A DNA stretch of 64,000 nucleotides from CAWBRT01 sp963832365. Its GTDB lineage: Bacteria > Acidobacteriota > Terriglobia > Terriglobales > Acidobacteriaceae. The translations under genes and the position numbers were made by a program. Each line of letters begins with the position of its first letter. Position 1 is the first letter of the stretch. The stretch spans positions 124,001-188,000 of the forward strand of contig CAWHUL010000004.1 of the NCBI GenBank assembly GCA_963832365.1, given 5' to 3'. Below the pieces are notes generated by a model that made no database searches, had not been told where the DNA came from, and saw only the letters and a program-made list of their open reading frames with translations. This document shows positions 42,179 through 51,600 of the stretch, in pieces.

Positions 42179-44647
42179 TCAGCTTTCAAATGCCAGCGTG
42201 AGCAGCGTTTTCTGCTCCATGGCGTGGGCCTTGGCCGAACCGGTTGCCGGACTGGCCGCCGCCGCCCGCTTTACCGAGCGCACCGGATGCTTGGTGATGG
42301 TGCGGCGAAGGCGCGGTATGACGAACCAAAGCGCGCCCATGTTCGCCGGTTCTTCCTGCACCCAGACGATCTCGCTGGCATGGGCGTAACGCTTCATCAA
42401 CTGCGCAATTTCGGCTTCCGGAAAAGGATAAAGCTGATCGACCAGGACGACGGCCGTCTCCTGGTCGTTGCGGCGCTTGCGTTCGTTCTTCAACTCGTGG
42501 CCGATTTTGCCGCTGCACAACAGGATTCGCTTCGGATCGGGCACCTGCTCATCCGGGATCACCAGTTCAAAGCGCCCGCCGGTAAACGCTTCAAGCGGGC
42601 TCATCGCCTCCGGATTGCGCAGCATGCTCTTGGGTGTGAAGCACACCAGCGGCTTGCGCCACGCGCGCATCGCCTGGCGGCGCAGCAGATGGAAATATTG
42701 CGCCGCGCTGGAAGGCTGGCACACCTGCATGTTGTCACGGGCGCAGAGTTGCAGATAGCGCTCGATGCGGGCGCTGGAGTGTTCCGGTCCCTGGCCTTCA
42801 TAACCGTGCGGCAACAGCATCACCAATCCGGTTAGCAGTCCCCACTTTTCTTCTCCGGCGCTGATGAACTGGTCGATGATGATTTGCGCGCCATTGGCGA
42901 AATCGCCGAACTGCGCCTCCCACATCACCAGCGCCTCGGGATAGTCGCGGCTGTACCCGTATTCAAACCCCAGCACGGCGGCCTCGGAAAGCTCGGAGTT
43001 ATAAATCTCCACCCGCGCCTGCTCCGCCGAGAGATGACAGAGCGGAACGTATTCGTGCTCGTCTTCCACGTCGATCAGGCACGAGTGTCGATGATTGAAG
43101 GTGCCGCGACGGCTGTCCTGGCCGCTGAGACGGATCGGAGTCCCCTGCGTGGCGAGCGACGCGAAGGCCAACGCCTCCGCCATGCCATAGTCGATGGGAA
43201 GCTTTCCGTTGGTCATTTCGAGCCGCTGCTCCAGCAGCTTCTTGACCTTGGGATGGATGTGGAAGTCCGGCGGATATTGCGTGAGCTTCTGCCCGAGTCG
43301 AGCTATCTCCTCGGCGTCGATCGCAGTCTTCACCTCCAGGGCGGGCGAGTAAGGACCGCCCTTGTAAGCATCCCAATAGCTCGGCAGAGTGTAAAGCAGG
43401 GGCTTCTTCTTCATCTGCTGCGCCTGCTTCTTGGCATCCTGCATCGCGGTGCGCATCTGCTCGACCTGCGGAGCGGCGTCGGCTCCGATGCGACGTGCGT
43501 AGATTTCGTAAAGCGGAGGATGTTCCTTGATCTTGCGATAGACGATGGGCTGCGTGATCGTCGGGTCATCGACTTCGCTGTGGCCGTGCCGCCGATAGCC
43601 AATCAGGTCGATCACCACGTCGGACGCGAACCGATAGCGGTATTCCACCGCCCAGCGCGCGACGCGAACCACCGCGTCCGGGTCTTCGGCGTTCACGTGG
43701 AAAATCGGAATCGGCAAGCGCCTCGACATATCGGAGGCAAAGTGCGTGGAGCACGCCTCGGCGGGGTTGGCGGTGAAGCCGATCAGGTTATTGACGATGA
43801 TGTTGACGGTGCCGCCGACGGTGTAACCGCGCAGGTAGCTCAGGTTGAGCGTTTCGGCCCAGACGCCTTGGCCGGCATAGGCCGCATCGCCGTGCATGAT
43901 GAGCGGAAACGTCTTCTGCTTGCCGGTTTTGCCGTCGCGCACCTGGTGGGCTCGCACCCGGCCCAGGCAAACCGGGTCCACGGCTTCCAGGTGACTTGGG
44001 TTGGAAACCAGATGCATGCGAACCTGACGACCGTTGATCTCCCGCACGTTGGTCGCGCCCTGGTGATACTTCACGTCTCCGCCGCCGAGCGTGCTGCGTG
44101 GGTCCACATCCTCAAAGCCGGCGAAAATATCGGCTGCCTGCCGTCCCACGGAATGCGCCACCACGTTGAGGCGTCCGCGATGGGGCATGGCCATCACGCA
44201 TTCCTCCGCGCCGTGCTCCACGGCCACTTGCAGCGCTTCTTCCAGCAACGGAATCAGCGAGGTCTCGCCCTCCAGCGAGAAGCGTTTGGTTCCGATGTAA
44301 AGCGTCTGCAACATCTGCTCAAAAATATCGGCCTTGACCAACTCGGTCAGGATGCGCTCGCGATCGACCGGCTCGGGATCGGCTTCCATGCGCTGCTGCA
44401 CCCAGTTCCGCCGCTCCGGGTCGGGTATGTGCATGAATTCCGCGCCGATGGTGCCGCAGTAAATGCGTCGCGCCTCGTCGGCCATCGGGCCAGCCAGGTT
44501 CAGCTCCGGATGCTCTTCTCCGACAAAGTGCCCGAGCGGGTCCAGATCCGCCCGCACATAGCCCCAACGCCGAAACGCGTCGAAAATCTTGTCTCGCTGT
44601 TCGCTCTCAGAACCAACTATCTCAGGGGATGAGATCACGTGAGCCAA
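42179..44647 (-). CDS. sucA: 2-oxoglutarate dehydrogenase E1 component
   Basis: About 822 residues. It is a thiamine-diphosphate E1 enzyme of the TCA cycle that decarboxylates 2-oxoglutarate and passes succinyl to E2. Conserved blocks include AMPHRGRLNVVAHSVGRQAADIF, KYHQGATNVREINGRQVRMHLVSNPSHLEAVDPVCLG, MHGDAAYAGQGVWAETLNLS, IGYRRHGHSEVDDPTITQP, and near the C-terminus WGLLTGLVMLLPHGYEGQGPEHSSARIERYLQL. I chose TTG 44647, preceded seven bases upstream by AGGAG; a longer in-frame extension upstream has no homology. No E2 or E3 gene is adjacent. Confidence 0.95.
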   Translation of the reverse strand: MAHVISSPEIVGSESEQRDKIFDAFRRWGYVRADLDPLGHFVGEEHPELNLAGPMADEARRIYCGTIGAEFMHIPDPERRNWVQQRMEADPEPVDRERILTELVKADIFEQMLQTLYIGTKRFSLEGETSLIPLLEEALQVAVEHGAEECVMAMPHRGRLNVVAHSVGRQAADIFAGFEDVDPRSTLGGGDVKYHQGATNVREINGRQVRMHLVSNPSHLEAVDPVCLGRVRAHQVRDGKTGKQKTFPLIMHGDAAYAGQGVWAETLNLSYLRGYTVGGTVNIIVNNLIGFTANPAEACSTHFASDMSRRLPIPIFHVNAEDPDAVVRVARWAVEYRYRFASDVVIDLIGYRRHGHSEVDDPTITQPIVYRKIKEHPPLYEIYARRIGADAAPQVEQMRTAMQDAKKQAQQMKKKPLLYTLPSYWDAYKGGPYSPALEVKTAIDAEEIARLGQKLTQYPPDFHIHPKVKKLLEQRLEMTNGKLPIDYGMAEALAFASLATQGTPIRLSGQDSRRGTFNHRHSCLIDVEDEHEYVPLCHLSAEQARVEIYNSELSEAAVLGFEYGYSRDYPEALVMWEAQFGDFANGAQIIIDQFISAGEEKWGLLTGLVMLLPHGYEGQGPEHSSARIERYLQLCARDNMQVCQPSSAAQYFHLLRRQAMRAWRKPLVCFTPKSMLRNPEAMSPLEAFTGGRFELVIPDEQVPDPKRILLCSGKIGHELKNERKRRNDQETAVVLVDQLYPFPEAEIAQLMKRYAHASEIVWVQEEPANMGALWFVIPRLRRTITKHPVRSVKRAAAASPATGSAKAHAMEQKTLLTLAFES

Positions 44648-45372
44648 TGGAGTGCTCCTATGAAACTTAGATGTATTTGAGAATCGGGCCGGAACTGCTT
44701 CACCCCATACCCACATCTGCCAAAATCGGGCAGAGACGGGAAACCAAAACCGGACAAGTGCGCCACCCACCAGATTAGGGTAGTCCGGCAGTGCTGCCGG
44801 AGGCAAACAGGGCACGGGCAGCAGATGAGCCCAGCCAGTTCTTCGTCCCTGTGTTTATTGGATGCGACAAAACCTGAGTCGGGGCGCGCGGGTGCCCCAC
44901 GTCCCGCCCTGCCGTTGGGCTGACGTGGGTTCTTCCACCCAGGTTAGCGCCGAACAACACGGCGCGGAACCTGGGGCACCCGGCATTGGTTTCGCGCGTT
45001 CATAAGGAGGAGGCAGATGTCTTTCTCCCGCGCGCCGTAGCGTTTCGAGAGCACCTGTGCAGTAAGGGTTACGGCAAAAAATGCGAGAAAGATGATGCTG
45101 CTATCGGCATAACAGCGCTGCAAGGTCATCGAGAGCGCATCACCGACCTGTCTCGCCCACCGTGGTAGCGAGAATCTTGATGACCCAGAACGCAAACGTA
45201 ACCAGCGGAACCTTACTGAACAGATCAGGACTGAATGGATCAGAACGTGAATCACCACTTCGAAGTCTCAACGCGGCATCTCCAGAACTGCGATTGGCCC
45301 TCACTCGGTCAATGGCGTTAGCTTTTCAGGATGCCATTCATGCATGCTGTGACGCGGGCTATGATGAGAAGC
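44648..45372. other. 725-bp stretch without a supportable gene
   Basis: It lies between sucA and hisA, both on the minus strand. It holds an inverted pair of GCCCC palindromes (44890-44982). A minus-strand open frame at 44944-45258 includes a hydrophobic segment (SSIIFLAFFAVTLTAQVL) but starts inside the repeat and has no ribosome site, so I do not call it. The sucA promoter should lie at the left end. Confidence 0.5.
44890..44982. repeat. inverted pair of GCCCC-type palindromes
   Basis: GGTGCCCCACGTCCCG...GACGTGGGTT (44890-44933) is followed head to head by CACCCAGGTTAGCGCC...GGCGCGGAACCTGGGGCACC (44936-44980). The first matches the 4711 element, the second the 2392 element. The terminal GGTGCCCC of one copy is inverted at the far end of the other, so the pair has inverted ends. 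Confidence 0.6.
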
Positions 45373-46047
45373 TTACGCCTTCAGCGCTCCGGTGTAGAGC
45401 GCCATGCCGACCACGGCGTCCACGCCCATGGCGTGCAACTGGTCGATTTCTTCCTGGCTGCGGATGCCGCCGGCGGCGATCAGTTTGCGCTTGGTGGTCG
45501 CGCGCAGTCGCTGAATAACGTCCATGGGGATTCCCTTCATCAGCCCTTCGGTGTCGATGTGGGTGTAGAGGAAGCCTCCGCAATAAGCTTCGGTTTCGCG
45601 CATCATCTGTTCGGGGGTGAGGTCGATATCTTTCTTCCAGCCGTGAATGCTGACCTTTCCTCCGCGCGCATCCACGGCTACGATCAATCGCGCAGCGGCC
45701 GCGGCGCTCGCAAACTGCTGAGCGGCTTCCAGGTTCACCGCACCGTCCTTCAACAGCGCGGAGCCCACAATCACCTTTTTCGCTCCAGCGCGAAACATGC
45801 GATGCACGGCGTCGATCGAGCGGATTCCACCGCCAACCTGGCATGGCAGCCGCTCGCAAAAGTGCGCGACGAGCGTTTCATTCGAGCCCTTGCCCATGGC
45901 CGCGTCGAGGTCGATCAACTGCACCATCGGGTAGGAAATAAAGCGCTCGACCCAATATTCAAAATTGTCGAACTCCAGCGCCTTGCGGTCGCCCTGCACC
46001 AGTTGGACGATCTTGCCGCCCATCAGATCAATCGAAGGAATCAGCAT
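45373..46047 (-). CDS. hisA: HisA, phosphoribosylformimino-AICAR-P isomerase
   Basis: A 224-residue beta-barrel enzyme that isomerises ProFAR to PRFAR in histidine synthesis. It begins MLIPSIDLMGGKIVQLVQGDR (catalytic Asp D7) and contains CQVGGGIRSIDAVHRMF, KKVIVGSALLKDG, VDARGGKVSIHGW and LIAAGGIRSQEEIDQLHAMG. It is slightly shorter than typical HisA (about 240). Last gene of the his operon; its ATG overlaps the hisF stop by seven bases (ATGCTGA), so translation is coupled. Confidence 0.93.
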   Translation of the reverse strand: MLIPSIDLMGGKIVQLVQGDRKALEFDNFEYWVERFISYPMVQLIDLDAAMGKGSNETLVAHFCERLPCQVGGGIRSIDAVHRMFRAGAKKVIVGSALLKDGAVNLEAAQQFASAAAAARLIVAVDARGGKVSIHGWKKDIDLTPEQMMRETEAYCGGFLYTHIDTEGLMKGIPMDVIQRLRATTKRKLIAAGGIRSQEEIDQLHAMGVDAVVGMALYTGALKA

Positions 46048-46811
46048 GGAAGCCTCATAGGAATACCATTCTCCTGCAACAGCCGCTTAAGTTCGCGAAC
46101 ATCGTGAATTGCGAAATGAAAGATCGACGCGGCCAGAGCGGCATCGGCACAGCCCGCCTTGAAAACGTCGACGAAGTGCTCGCCGTTTCCCGCGCCGCCG
46201 GAAGCAATCACCGGAATGGAAACCGCGCGCGCCGTGGCTGCCGTGAGCGGGCAATCGAAACCGATCTGCGTGCCGTCGCGGTCCATGGAAGTCAGCATGA
46301 TCTCGCCCGCGCCGCGCCTCTCCACTTCGCGCGACCAATCCAGAATCCTGAGTCCGGTTGGAATGCGGCCCCCGGAGACGTACACCTCGGCTTGCTCCAC
46401 CGGAGTTGTGCCGCGCTTGGCGTCAATGGCGACCACCACAGCCTGCGAGCCGAAGCGCTCGGCTACCTCGGTGATCAGCTCCGGAGTGCGTACGGCCGCC
46501 GAGTTCATGGTGATCTTGTCGGCGCCGGCCTCAAAGAGCACGGCGGCATCGGCCAGCGTGCGCACCCCGCCACCAACGGTGAACGGGATAAACAATTCGC
46601 GCGCCGCGCGCCGCACGGCATCGATCAGGATAGGGCGCGACTCGTGCGTCGCCGTAATGTCCAGCAGCACGACTTCATCAGCGCCGCTTTCGGCGTGGCG
46701 ATGCGCCAGCTCCGCCGGATCGCCGGCATCGCGCAGATCAAGGAATTGCACGCCCTTCACCACTCGACCGTTGGTGACATCCAGGCAGGCGATAATGCGT
46801 TTGGTCAGCAT
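46041..46811 (-). CDS. hisF: HisF, imidazole glycerol phosphate synthase cyclase subunit
   Basis: About 256 residues. MLTKRIIACLDVTNGRVVKGVQFLDLRDAGD opens the barrel (catalytic Asp D11), followed by VVLLDITATHESR, FTVGGGVRTLADAAVLFEAGADKITMNS, and the second catalytic Asp in TSMDRDGTQIGFD. It cyclises PRFAR with ammonia from HisH to IGP and AICAR. ATG 46811 follows GAGG and overlaps the hisH stop by seven bases. The overlap sequence ATGCTGA is the same as at the hisF-hisA junction. Confidence 0.97.
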   Translation of the reverse strand: MLTKRIIACLDVTNGRVVKGVQFLDLRDAGDPAELAHRHAESGADEVVLLDITATHESRPILIDAVRRAARELFIPFTVGGGVRTLADAAVLFEAGADKITMNSAAVRTPELITEVAERFGSQAVVVAIDAKRGTTPVEQAEVYVSGGRIPTGLRILDWSREVERRGAGEIMLTSMDRDGTQIGFDCPLTAATARAVSIPVIASGGAGNGEHFVDVFKAGCADAALAASIFHFAIHDVRELKRLLQENGIPMRLPC

Positions 46812-47406
46812 GTAACCTCGCAAAAATTCCTTAGAATGCGCAGCCCCGCTTCTCCCGATTTTTCCGGGTGGAACTGCACGCCGAAGACGTTGCCGCGTTC
46901 CACCATCGATCCAAACTCCTCGCCGTGGGTGGTCGTCGCAACCACGCCGTCCACTACCGGCGCGCGATAGGAATGCGTGAAGTAGACAAACGCTTCGTTG
47001 GGAACACCCTTCAGCAGTTGCGAATCGCCGGTGCGCCGCAGACTATTCCAGCCGACGTGCGGCACCTTGAGATCGGTATGAAAGCGGTCGCAGCAGCCGT
47101 GGAAGCAGCCCAGTCCGCTTCACGCCCGGCGCTTCGGTCGAGCCCTCGAACATCCATTGCAGCCCGACGCATATGCCCATCACGGGAGTGCCGCGGCCAA
47201 TCGCTTCTTCAATCGCCTGCCGCATGCCCGACTCGTTCAGGCGGCGCGTGGCGCTGAAGTGTCCGACGCCGGGCAGAAGGATGCGCTCGGCCTTGCGAAT
47301 CACGTTCGGGGTCTTCGGTCATCAGCGCTTCGTAGCCGAGCTGGCGAACCGCCTTCTGCACCGAGCCGATGTTGCCGGCCTTGTAGTCGATAATGGTGAT
47401 GATCAC
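46805..47406 (-). CDS. hisH: HisH, glutamine amidotransferase subunit (two frameshifts)
   Basis: Class I glutamine amidotransferase supplying ammonia to HisF. The N-terminal frame gives IITIIDYKAGNIGSVQKAVRQLGYEALMTEDPE. Near 47300 the match moves one frame to VIRKAERILLPGVGHFSATRRLNESGM and the nucleophile block GTPVMGICVGLQWMFEGSTEAPGVK. Near 47085 it moves again to GLGCFHGCCDRFHTDLKVPHVGWNSL and the catalytic His-Glu in GVQFHPEKSGEAG. Both shifts look like single extra bases. All catalytic residues (Cys, His, Glu) are intact across frames, so a working gene with sequencing indels is likelier than a pseudogene. Confidence 0.88.
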
Positions 47407-47450
47407 TTTGCTCTCCCCTGCCCGTCCCTTACGTTCGCCTTCACTTCAGG

Positions 47451-47570
47451 CTGTCATCCTGAGCGCAGCGAAGGACCCCTGTTCCATCCCGCGCCGCTCA
47501 GGGCGTTGAATCCTTCAACCGCGTCTCAGCCCACACAGCAAAGGGATTCTTCGCTACCGCTCAGAATGAC
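47451..47570. repeat. composite element: inverted CATCCTGAGC and CATTCTGAGC hairpins inside the his operon
   Basis: CTGTCATCCTGAGCGCAGCG with AAGGACCC at the left and GGATTCTTCGCTACCGCTCAG with AATGACG at the right, facing each other 65 bp apart. It fills most of the 228-bp gap between hisB and hisH, the only large gap in an otherwise overlapping operon. Confidence 0.7.
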
Positions 47571-47634
47571 GCCTCAAAGGTTGTTGCGCGAACTTCTGGA
47601 ACGCGACACTTAAGCCTCTTCAAACCTCCATCCA

Positions 47635-48276
47635 TCACAACAGCCCCTTCGTACTGGGAAGCATCTTCGCCAGCCGCTTGTCTTTCGAGCAGGCCACGCG
47701 CAACGCCCGGGCGAAGGCCTTGAACAGCGCTTCGATCTTGTGGTGACTCGATCGACCGTAGAGCACCTTCAGATGCACGTTGGCGCGTGCGCCGCGGGCG
47801 AAGCCCTCGAAGAAATCAAACACCAGCTCCGCCTGCAAATCGCCCACGTACCTGACCTTGACGTTCGGTTCCACAACCGCCGCCGTGCGCCCGCCAAAAT
47901 CGATCGCGGCCAATCCCAGAGTCTCATCCATCGGCATCAGAAAATAACCGGCGCGAAGGATTCCCTTTTTGTCTCCGAGCGCGCGCTCGAAGGCTTCGCC
48001 GAGGGCAATGCCGACGTCTTCCACCGTGTGGTGCTGATCGACATCGAGATCGCCCTTGCAGGAGAGCTCGAGATCGAAGCCGCCGTGCCGGGCAAAGAGT
48101 TCCAGCATGTGATCGAAAAATCGAATGCCGGTCGTAACCTTGTAGGCGCCGCGTCCGTCGATCTTCAGCAGCAGCCGTATGTCGGTTTCATTCGTCTTGC
48201 GCTCGATCCTTGCGCTACGGGAACTCTTGGCGGTTGTGGAGGGCAAAGTTTTTACTCGGGAACTTGCTTGTCTCAT
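47635..48276 (-). CDS. hisB: HisB, imidazoleglycerol-phosphate dehydratase
   Basis: About 213 residues (monofunctional type). It has the metal-binding His/Glu clusters of IGPD: FFDHMLELFARHGGFDLELSCKGDLDVDQHHTVEDVGIALGEAF and VLYGRSSHHKIEALFKAFARAL. An extra basic N-terminal stretch of about 25 residues (RQASSRVKTLPSTTAKSSRSARIERKT) precedes the conserved core. ATG 48276 is well placed after GGAGGTG and overlaps the stop of hisC. It dehydrates IGP to imidazole-acetol phosphate. Confidence 0.95.
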   Translation of the reverse strand: MRQASSRVKTLPSTTAKSSRSARIERKTNETDIRLLLKIDGRGAYKVTTGIRFFDHMLELFARHGGFDLELSCKGDLDVDQHHTVEDVGIALGEAFERALGDKKGILRAGYFLMPMDETLGLAAIDFGGRTAAVVEPNVKVRYVGDLQAELVFDFFEGFARGARANVHLKVLYGRSSHHKIEALFKAFARALRVACSKDKRLAKMLPSTKGLL

Positions 48277-49452
48277 CGCCGCACCTCCGATGTACCGGCG
48301 CCATGACAGCCGTGTGCTTTGGAAGTCGGTTCCTCGGCTGAGCCGCTCTCCACATGGCAATAGCCGTTCCCGTCGCTCATGCGAGGCTGCGGCTTGAAGC
48401 CGATGACCTGCAAGGCTTCGCTCAGTTCACGCAGCAGGCGGTCGGTCTGCGGGCGCGTGCCCACCGTAATGCGAACACAGCCAGCACAGCCCGGATCGCT
48501 GTTGCGGTCGCGCACCAGGATGCCCCTGCGCCGCATCTCCTCCACCAACGGCTTGCGGTAATCGCCAAAATAGGCGAGCACAAAATTAGCGCAGCTCGGC
48601 CAAAAGGGAATGTTTCGCCCGCCATAGAACTGCTCGAGCCGCGCGCGACCTTCCCGCACCTGGGTGACATAACTGGTGATGAACTCGCGGTCGGTGAGCG
48701 CCTCCGTCGAGGCAAGCCAGCGCCACGCCGTTTACGTTGTAGGGCGAACCAACGCGGCGCACCATCTTCATCTGCGCCGGGTCGCCAATCAGCACGCCGA
48801 CGCGGAAGCCAGCAAGGCCAAACGCCTTGGAGAAGGTGCGGGCGATGAACAGGTTCGGCACCGCTCCGATCTGGTCGAGCAGCGTCTCACCGTGAAAATC
48901 CCAGTAGGCTTCATCCACCAGCAGCGCCGCATTGGGAGCGGCTGCGGCGATCGCCAACAGGTCCTGACGCGATGCCACGGCACCCGTCGGATTGTTGGGA
49001 GTGGCCAGCATGATTACTTTCGTTGCCGGAGTGATTGCCCGCAACACCTCACGGGCCGGAAACGCGAAATCCTCCCCGGCTTGCACGTTCACGACTCTAG
49101 CGCCCGTCGCCAATGCGTAAATCTCGTAGAGCGAAAACGTCGGCACCACGATCAGCGCTTCGTCGCCAGGTTCCAGGTAGGTTTCGCAGAGCAGATGGAT
49201 CGCTTCGTCCACGCCGTTGGTGAGCAGCAGCCGGTCGATTGCGACTCCGAGATAGCCGGCCACCGCAAGCTCGCCTACTTCCCGCTCCGGATACTTATTG
49301 AGAACCTCGGTCGAAATGGATGCCAGCACACGCAGCACGCGCGGCGAGCATCCACCAACGTTTTCGTTGAAATCGAGCCGCAGCCCTTCGCGCCGTCCCA
49401 ACGGCGGGTGGTACTCCTTCAGGTTCTGCACAACCGCACGTGCGTTCAGCAT
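48273..49452 (-). CDS. hisC: HisC, histidinol-phosphate aminotransferase (one frameshift)
   Basis: PLP-dependent class I/II aminotransferase. The first frame gives LRLDFNENVGGCSPRVLRVLA, LLLTNGVDEAIHLLCETYLEPGD, LATPNNPTGAVASRQDL, LLVDEAYWDFHG and the PLP-Lys block IARTFSKAFGLAGFRVGVLIG. Near 48715 an extra base moves the match to STEALTDREFITSYVTQVREGRARLEQ and ANFVLAYFGDYR, CVRITVGTRPQTDRLL. After the normal C-terminus the frame continues for about 35 residues (from MSDGNGYCHVESG) before overlapping hisB, an unusual tail. Probably functional with a sequencing indel. Confidence 0.88.
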
Positions 49453-49486
49453 TGCACTTTATCCTCGCTCTAACAAACTCGGCAGA

Positions 49487-50731
49487 TCACTTCATCCTCA
49501 CTCGGACGGATTCGGCGTGCGCCTTTAAGCCTTCGGCTTCGGCCAGCAGCGCCACCGCCGGGCCTATCCGCTTCAGTCCCGATTTCGATACCTGCTGCAC
49601 GCTGATGATCTTGACGTAATCCAACACGCTCAACCCGCCTCGATAACGCGCCACGCCTCCGGTTGGCAGCACGTGGTTCGGCCCGGAGGCATAATCCCCC
49701 AGCGATTGCGGCGAGTATTCGCCAACGAAAACCGATCCGGCATCGAAGACCCGGTGCACGTTGGCCGCATCCACCGTCAGGTGCTCGGCGGCGATGGCGT
49801 TGATCCAGATGAAAGCCTCGTCCGCCGCCGCGGCAACCAGCGCGACCCCGTTTTCACCCAGCGATTTGCGCGCGATTGGATTCTCCGCCGCCATCGCCAT
49901 GGCCGCTTTTGCGACCTCCTGAGCGAGCCGTAAGTTGGTGGTCACGAAAATCGGCAGGGTTTCCGGATCGTGCTCCGCCTGCGCCACCAGGTCGGCGGCG
50001 AAAAACTCGGCGTTGCCGTAATCGGCGAAGACGATTGCCTCGGTGGGACCGGCAAGCATGTCGATCGAACAGTCGAAGGACACCAGCTTCTTCGCCGCCG
50101 TCACGTAGCTATTTCCGGGGCCAACGATTTTGGCGACTCGCGGCACGGAATCGGTGCCATAGGCAAAGGCGGCCACCGCTTGCGCGCCGCCAATGCGATA
50201 GAAACACTCCACGCCTAGCATTGCGGCCGCCGCAAGAGTCTCAGGCGCGGGACGGGGAGATGCCACCTGAATGCGCCTAACACCCGCAACTTGCGCGGGA
50301 ATCACCGTCATAAGCACCGACGAGGGCAGCGGATAGCGCCCGCCGGGAACGTAGCAGCCAACCGATGCGACCGGCTCCACCCGCTGTCCCACGCGCACGC
50401 CCGGCTCCATGGTCCGCACCCAAGACCTTGGCATTTGCCACTCCGCAAAGCGGCGAATGTTGCGCGCGGCCCGCTCGATGGCTTGCATGAACTCGGGCGA
50501 GACCTGACTCCGCGCGGCTTCCAACTCCTGACGGCTGACCAGCACGGACTGCTTTTCGCCGAGGCCGTCCAACTCCCGCGCATACTTTCGCAGGGCTTCG
50601 TCGCCGTTGGCGCGAACATCGCGAACGATCTGTGCGACCGTGCGCTCCACCTTTGGCGCAATGGCCGAGCCGCGGCAGATGAGCTTTTCGGTTACGTAAC
50701 TGGCGGCTTCGCGCCCGTCGAGCACGCGCAT
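49487..50731 (-). CDS. hisD: HisD, histidinol dehydrogenase
   Basis: About 414 residues. Zn- and NAD-dependent enzyme of the last two oxidation steps. It contains VASVGCYVPGGRYPLPSSVLMTVIPAQVAGV, the GPGNSYVTAAKKLV and DMLAGPTEAIVFADYGNAEFFAADLVAQAEHDP blocks (catalytic Glu/His region), and NAIAAEHLTVDAAN and GPNHVLPTGGVARYRGGLSVLDYVK near the end. The start ATG overlaps the hisG stop (TAATG at 50731), so translation is coupled. Length is normal. Confidence 0.97.
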   Translation of the reverse strand: MRVLDGREAASYVTEKLICRGSAIAPKVERTVAQIVRDVRANGDEALRKYARELDGLGEKQSVLVSRQELEAARSQVSPEFMQAIERAARNIRRFAEWQMPRSWVRTMEPGVRVGQRVEPVASVGCYVPGGRYPLPSSVLMTVIPAQVAGVRRIQVASPRPAPETLAAAAMLGVECFYRIGGAQAVAAFAYGTDSVPRVAKIVGPGNSYVTAAKKLVSFDCSIDMLAGPTEAIVFADYGNAEFFAADLVAQAEHDPETLPIFVTTNLRLAQEVAKAAMAMAAENPIARKSLGENGVALVAAAADEAFIWINAIAAEHLTVDAANVHRVFDAGSVFVGEYSPQSLGDYASGPNHVLPTGGVARYRGGLSVLDYVKIISVQQVSKSGLKRIGPAVALLAEAEGLKAHAESVRVRMK

Positions 50732-51600
50732 TAGAGCACCACCTTGTTCAGCGGATATTCGACGATGCCCGTTGCGCCGGCGGCTTTCAGCTTGGGGATG
50801 ATATCGCGTACCGCAGTCTCGTCGAGAATCGTGTTCACCGCGACCCAGCACTCATCGCTCAAGGGAGAAATCGTCGGGCTGTTGAGCGCCGGCAGAACCT
50901 GCAGCACGGCCGGCAGGTCCTTTCTCTGAACGTTCAGCAACAGGCCGACTTGCCCCTGGGCGGAAATCGCGCCTTGCAGCAGCATCGCAATATTTTCGAG
51001 CTTCTGCCGTTTCCATGGATCGGCCCACGATCTGGTGTTCGCAATCAGTTGCGTGTTCGACTGCAGTACGGTGTCAATGATGCGCAGTCGATTGGCCTTG
51101 AGAGAACTGCCGGTCTCGGTCACTTCCACGATGGCGTCGGCCAGCATCGGCGGCTTCACTTCGGTCGCGCCCCAGGAAAAGTCAACCTGCACGGGAATAT
51201 TCTTGCCGGCGAAGTAGCGCTTGGTCACGTCCACCAGTTCGGTTGCGATCGTCTTGCCCGCCAGGTCTTCCGCGCGTTTGAACGACGATTCCTCTGGAAC
51301 GGCCAGCACCCAACGCACTTTGCCGCGACTCTGCTTGGCATAGTTCAGATCGATCACGGTCTGCACGGTCAAGCCGCTCTCTTGCACCCAGTCCAGCCCC
51401 GTGAGTCCGGCATCCAGCGCGCCGTGCTCGACGTAGCGTGCCATCTCCTGAGCGCGAATCAGCATGCACTCCAACTCGGGGTCGTCCGTGCTGGGGAAAT
51501 AGGAACGTCCGTCGGCGTAAATTTTGAATCCGGCAGCGGCAAACAACTTGATGGTCGCATCCTGCAGGCTGCCTTTGGGAATACCAAGACGAATTTTCAT
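50731..51600 (-). CDS. hisG: HisG, ATP phosphoribosyltransferase (long form)
   Basis: A 289-residue long-form HisG with a C-terminal regulatory domain, so no HisZ partner is needed. IRLGIPKGSLQDATIKLFAAAGFKI opens it; the PRPP/ATP region LTGLDWVQESGL, VRWVLAVPEESS and ADAIVEVTETGSSLKANRLRIID is intact. The C-terminal ACT-like part (VQRKDLPAVLQVLPALNSPTISPLSDECWVAVNTIL) is the usual histidine feedback site. It performs the committed step of histidine synthesis. The ATG overlaps the hisI stop as ATGA (51597-51600). Confidence 0.96.
   Translation of the reverse strand: MKIRLGIPKGSLQDATIKLFAAAGFKIYADGRSYFPSTDDPELECMLIRAQEMARYVEHGALDAGLTGLDWVQESGLTVQTVIDLNYAKQSRGKVRWVLAVPEESSFKRAEDLAGKTIATELVDVTKRYFAGKNIPVQVDFSWGATEVKPPMLADAIVEVTETGSSLKANRLRIIDTVLQSNTQLIANTRSWADPWKRQKLENIAMLLQGAISAQGQVGLLLNVQRKDLPAVLQVLPALNSPTISPLSDECWVAVNTILDETAVRDIIPKLKAAGATGIVEYPLNKVVL

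Noticed and set aside
42884..44632. 582-codon plus-strand frame opposite sucA
   Set aside because: Shadow of a high-GC conserved gene; the translation is His/Arg/Leu-rich and shows no domain.
44944..45258. Minus-strand frame of 104 codons with a hydrophobic segment
   Set aside because: Begins inside a palindromic repeat, lacks a ribosome site and has no similar neighbour; could be a remnant, but not supportable.
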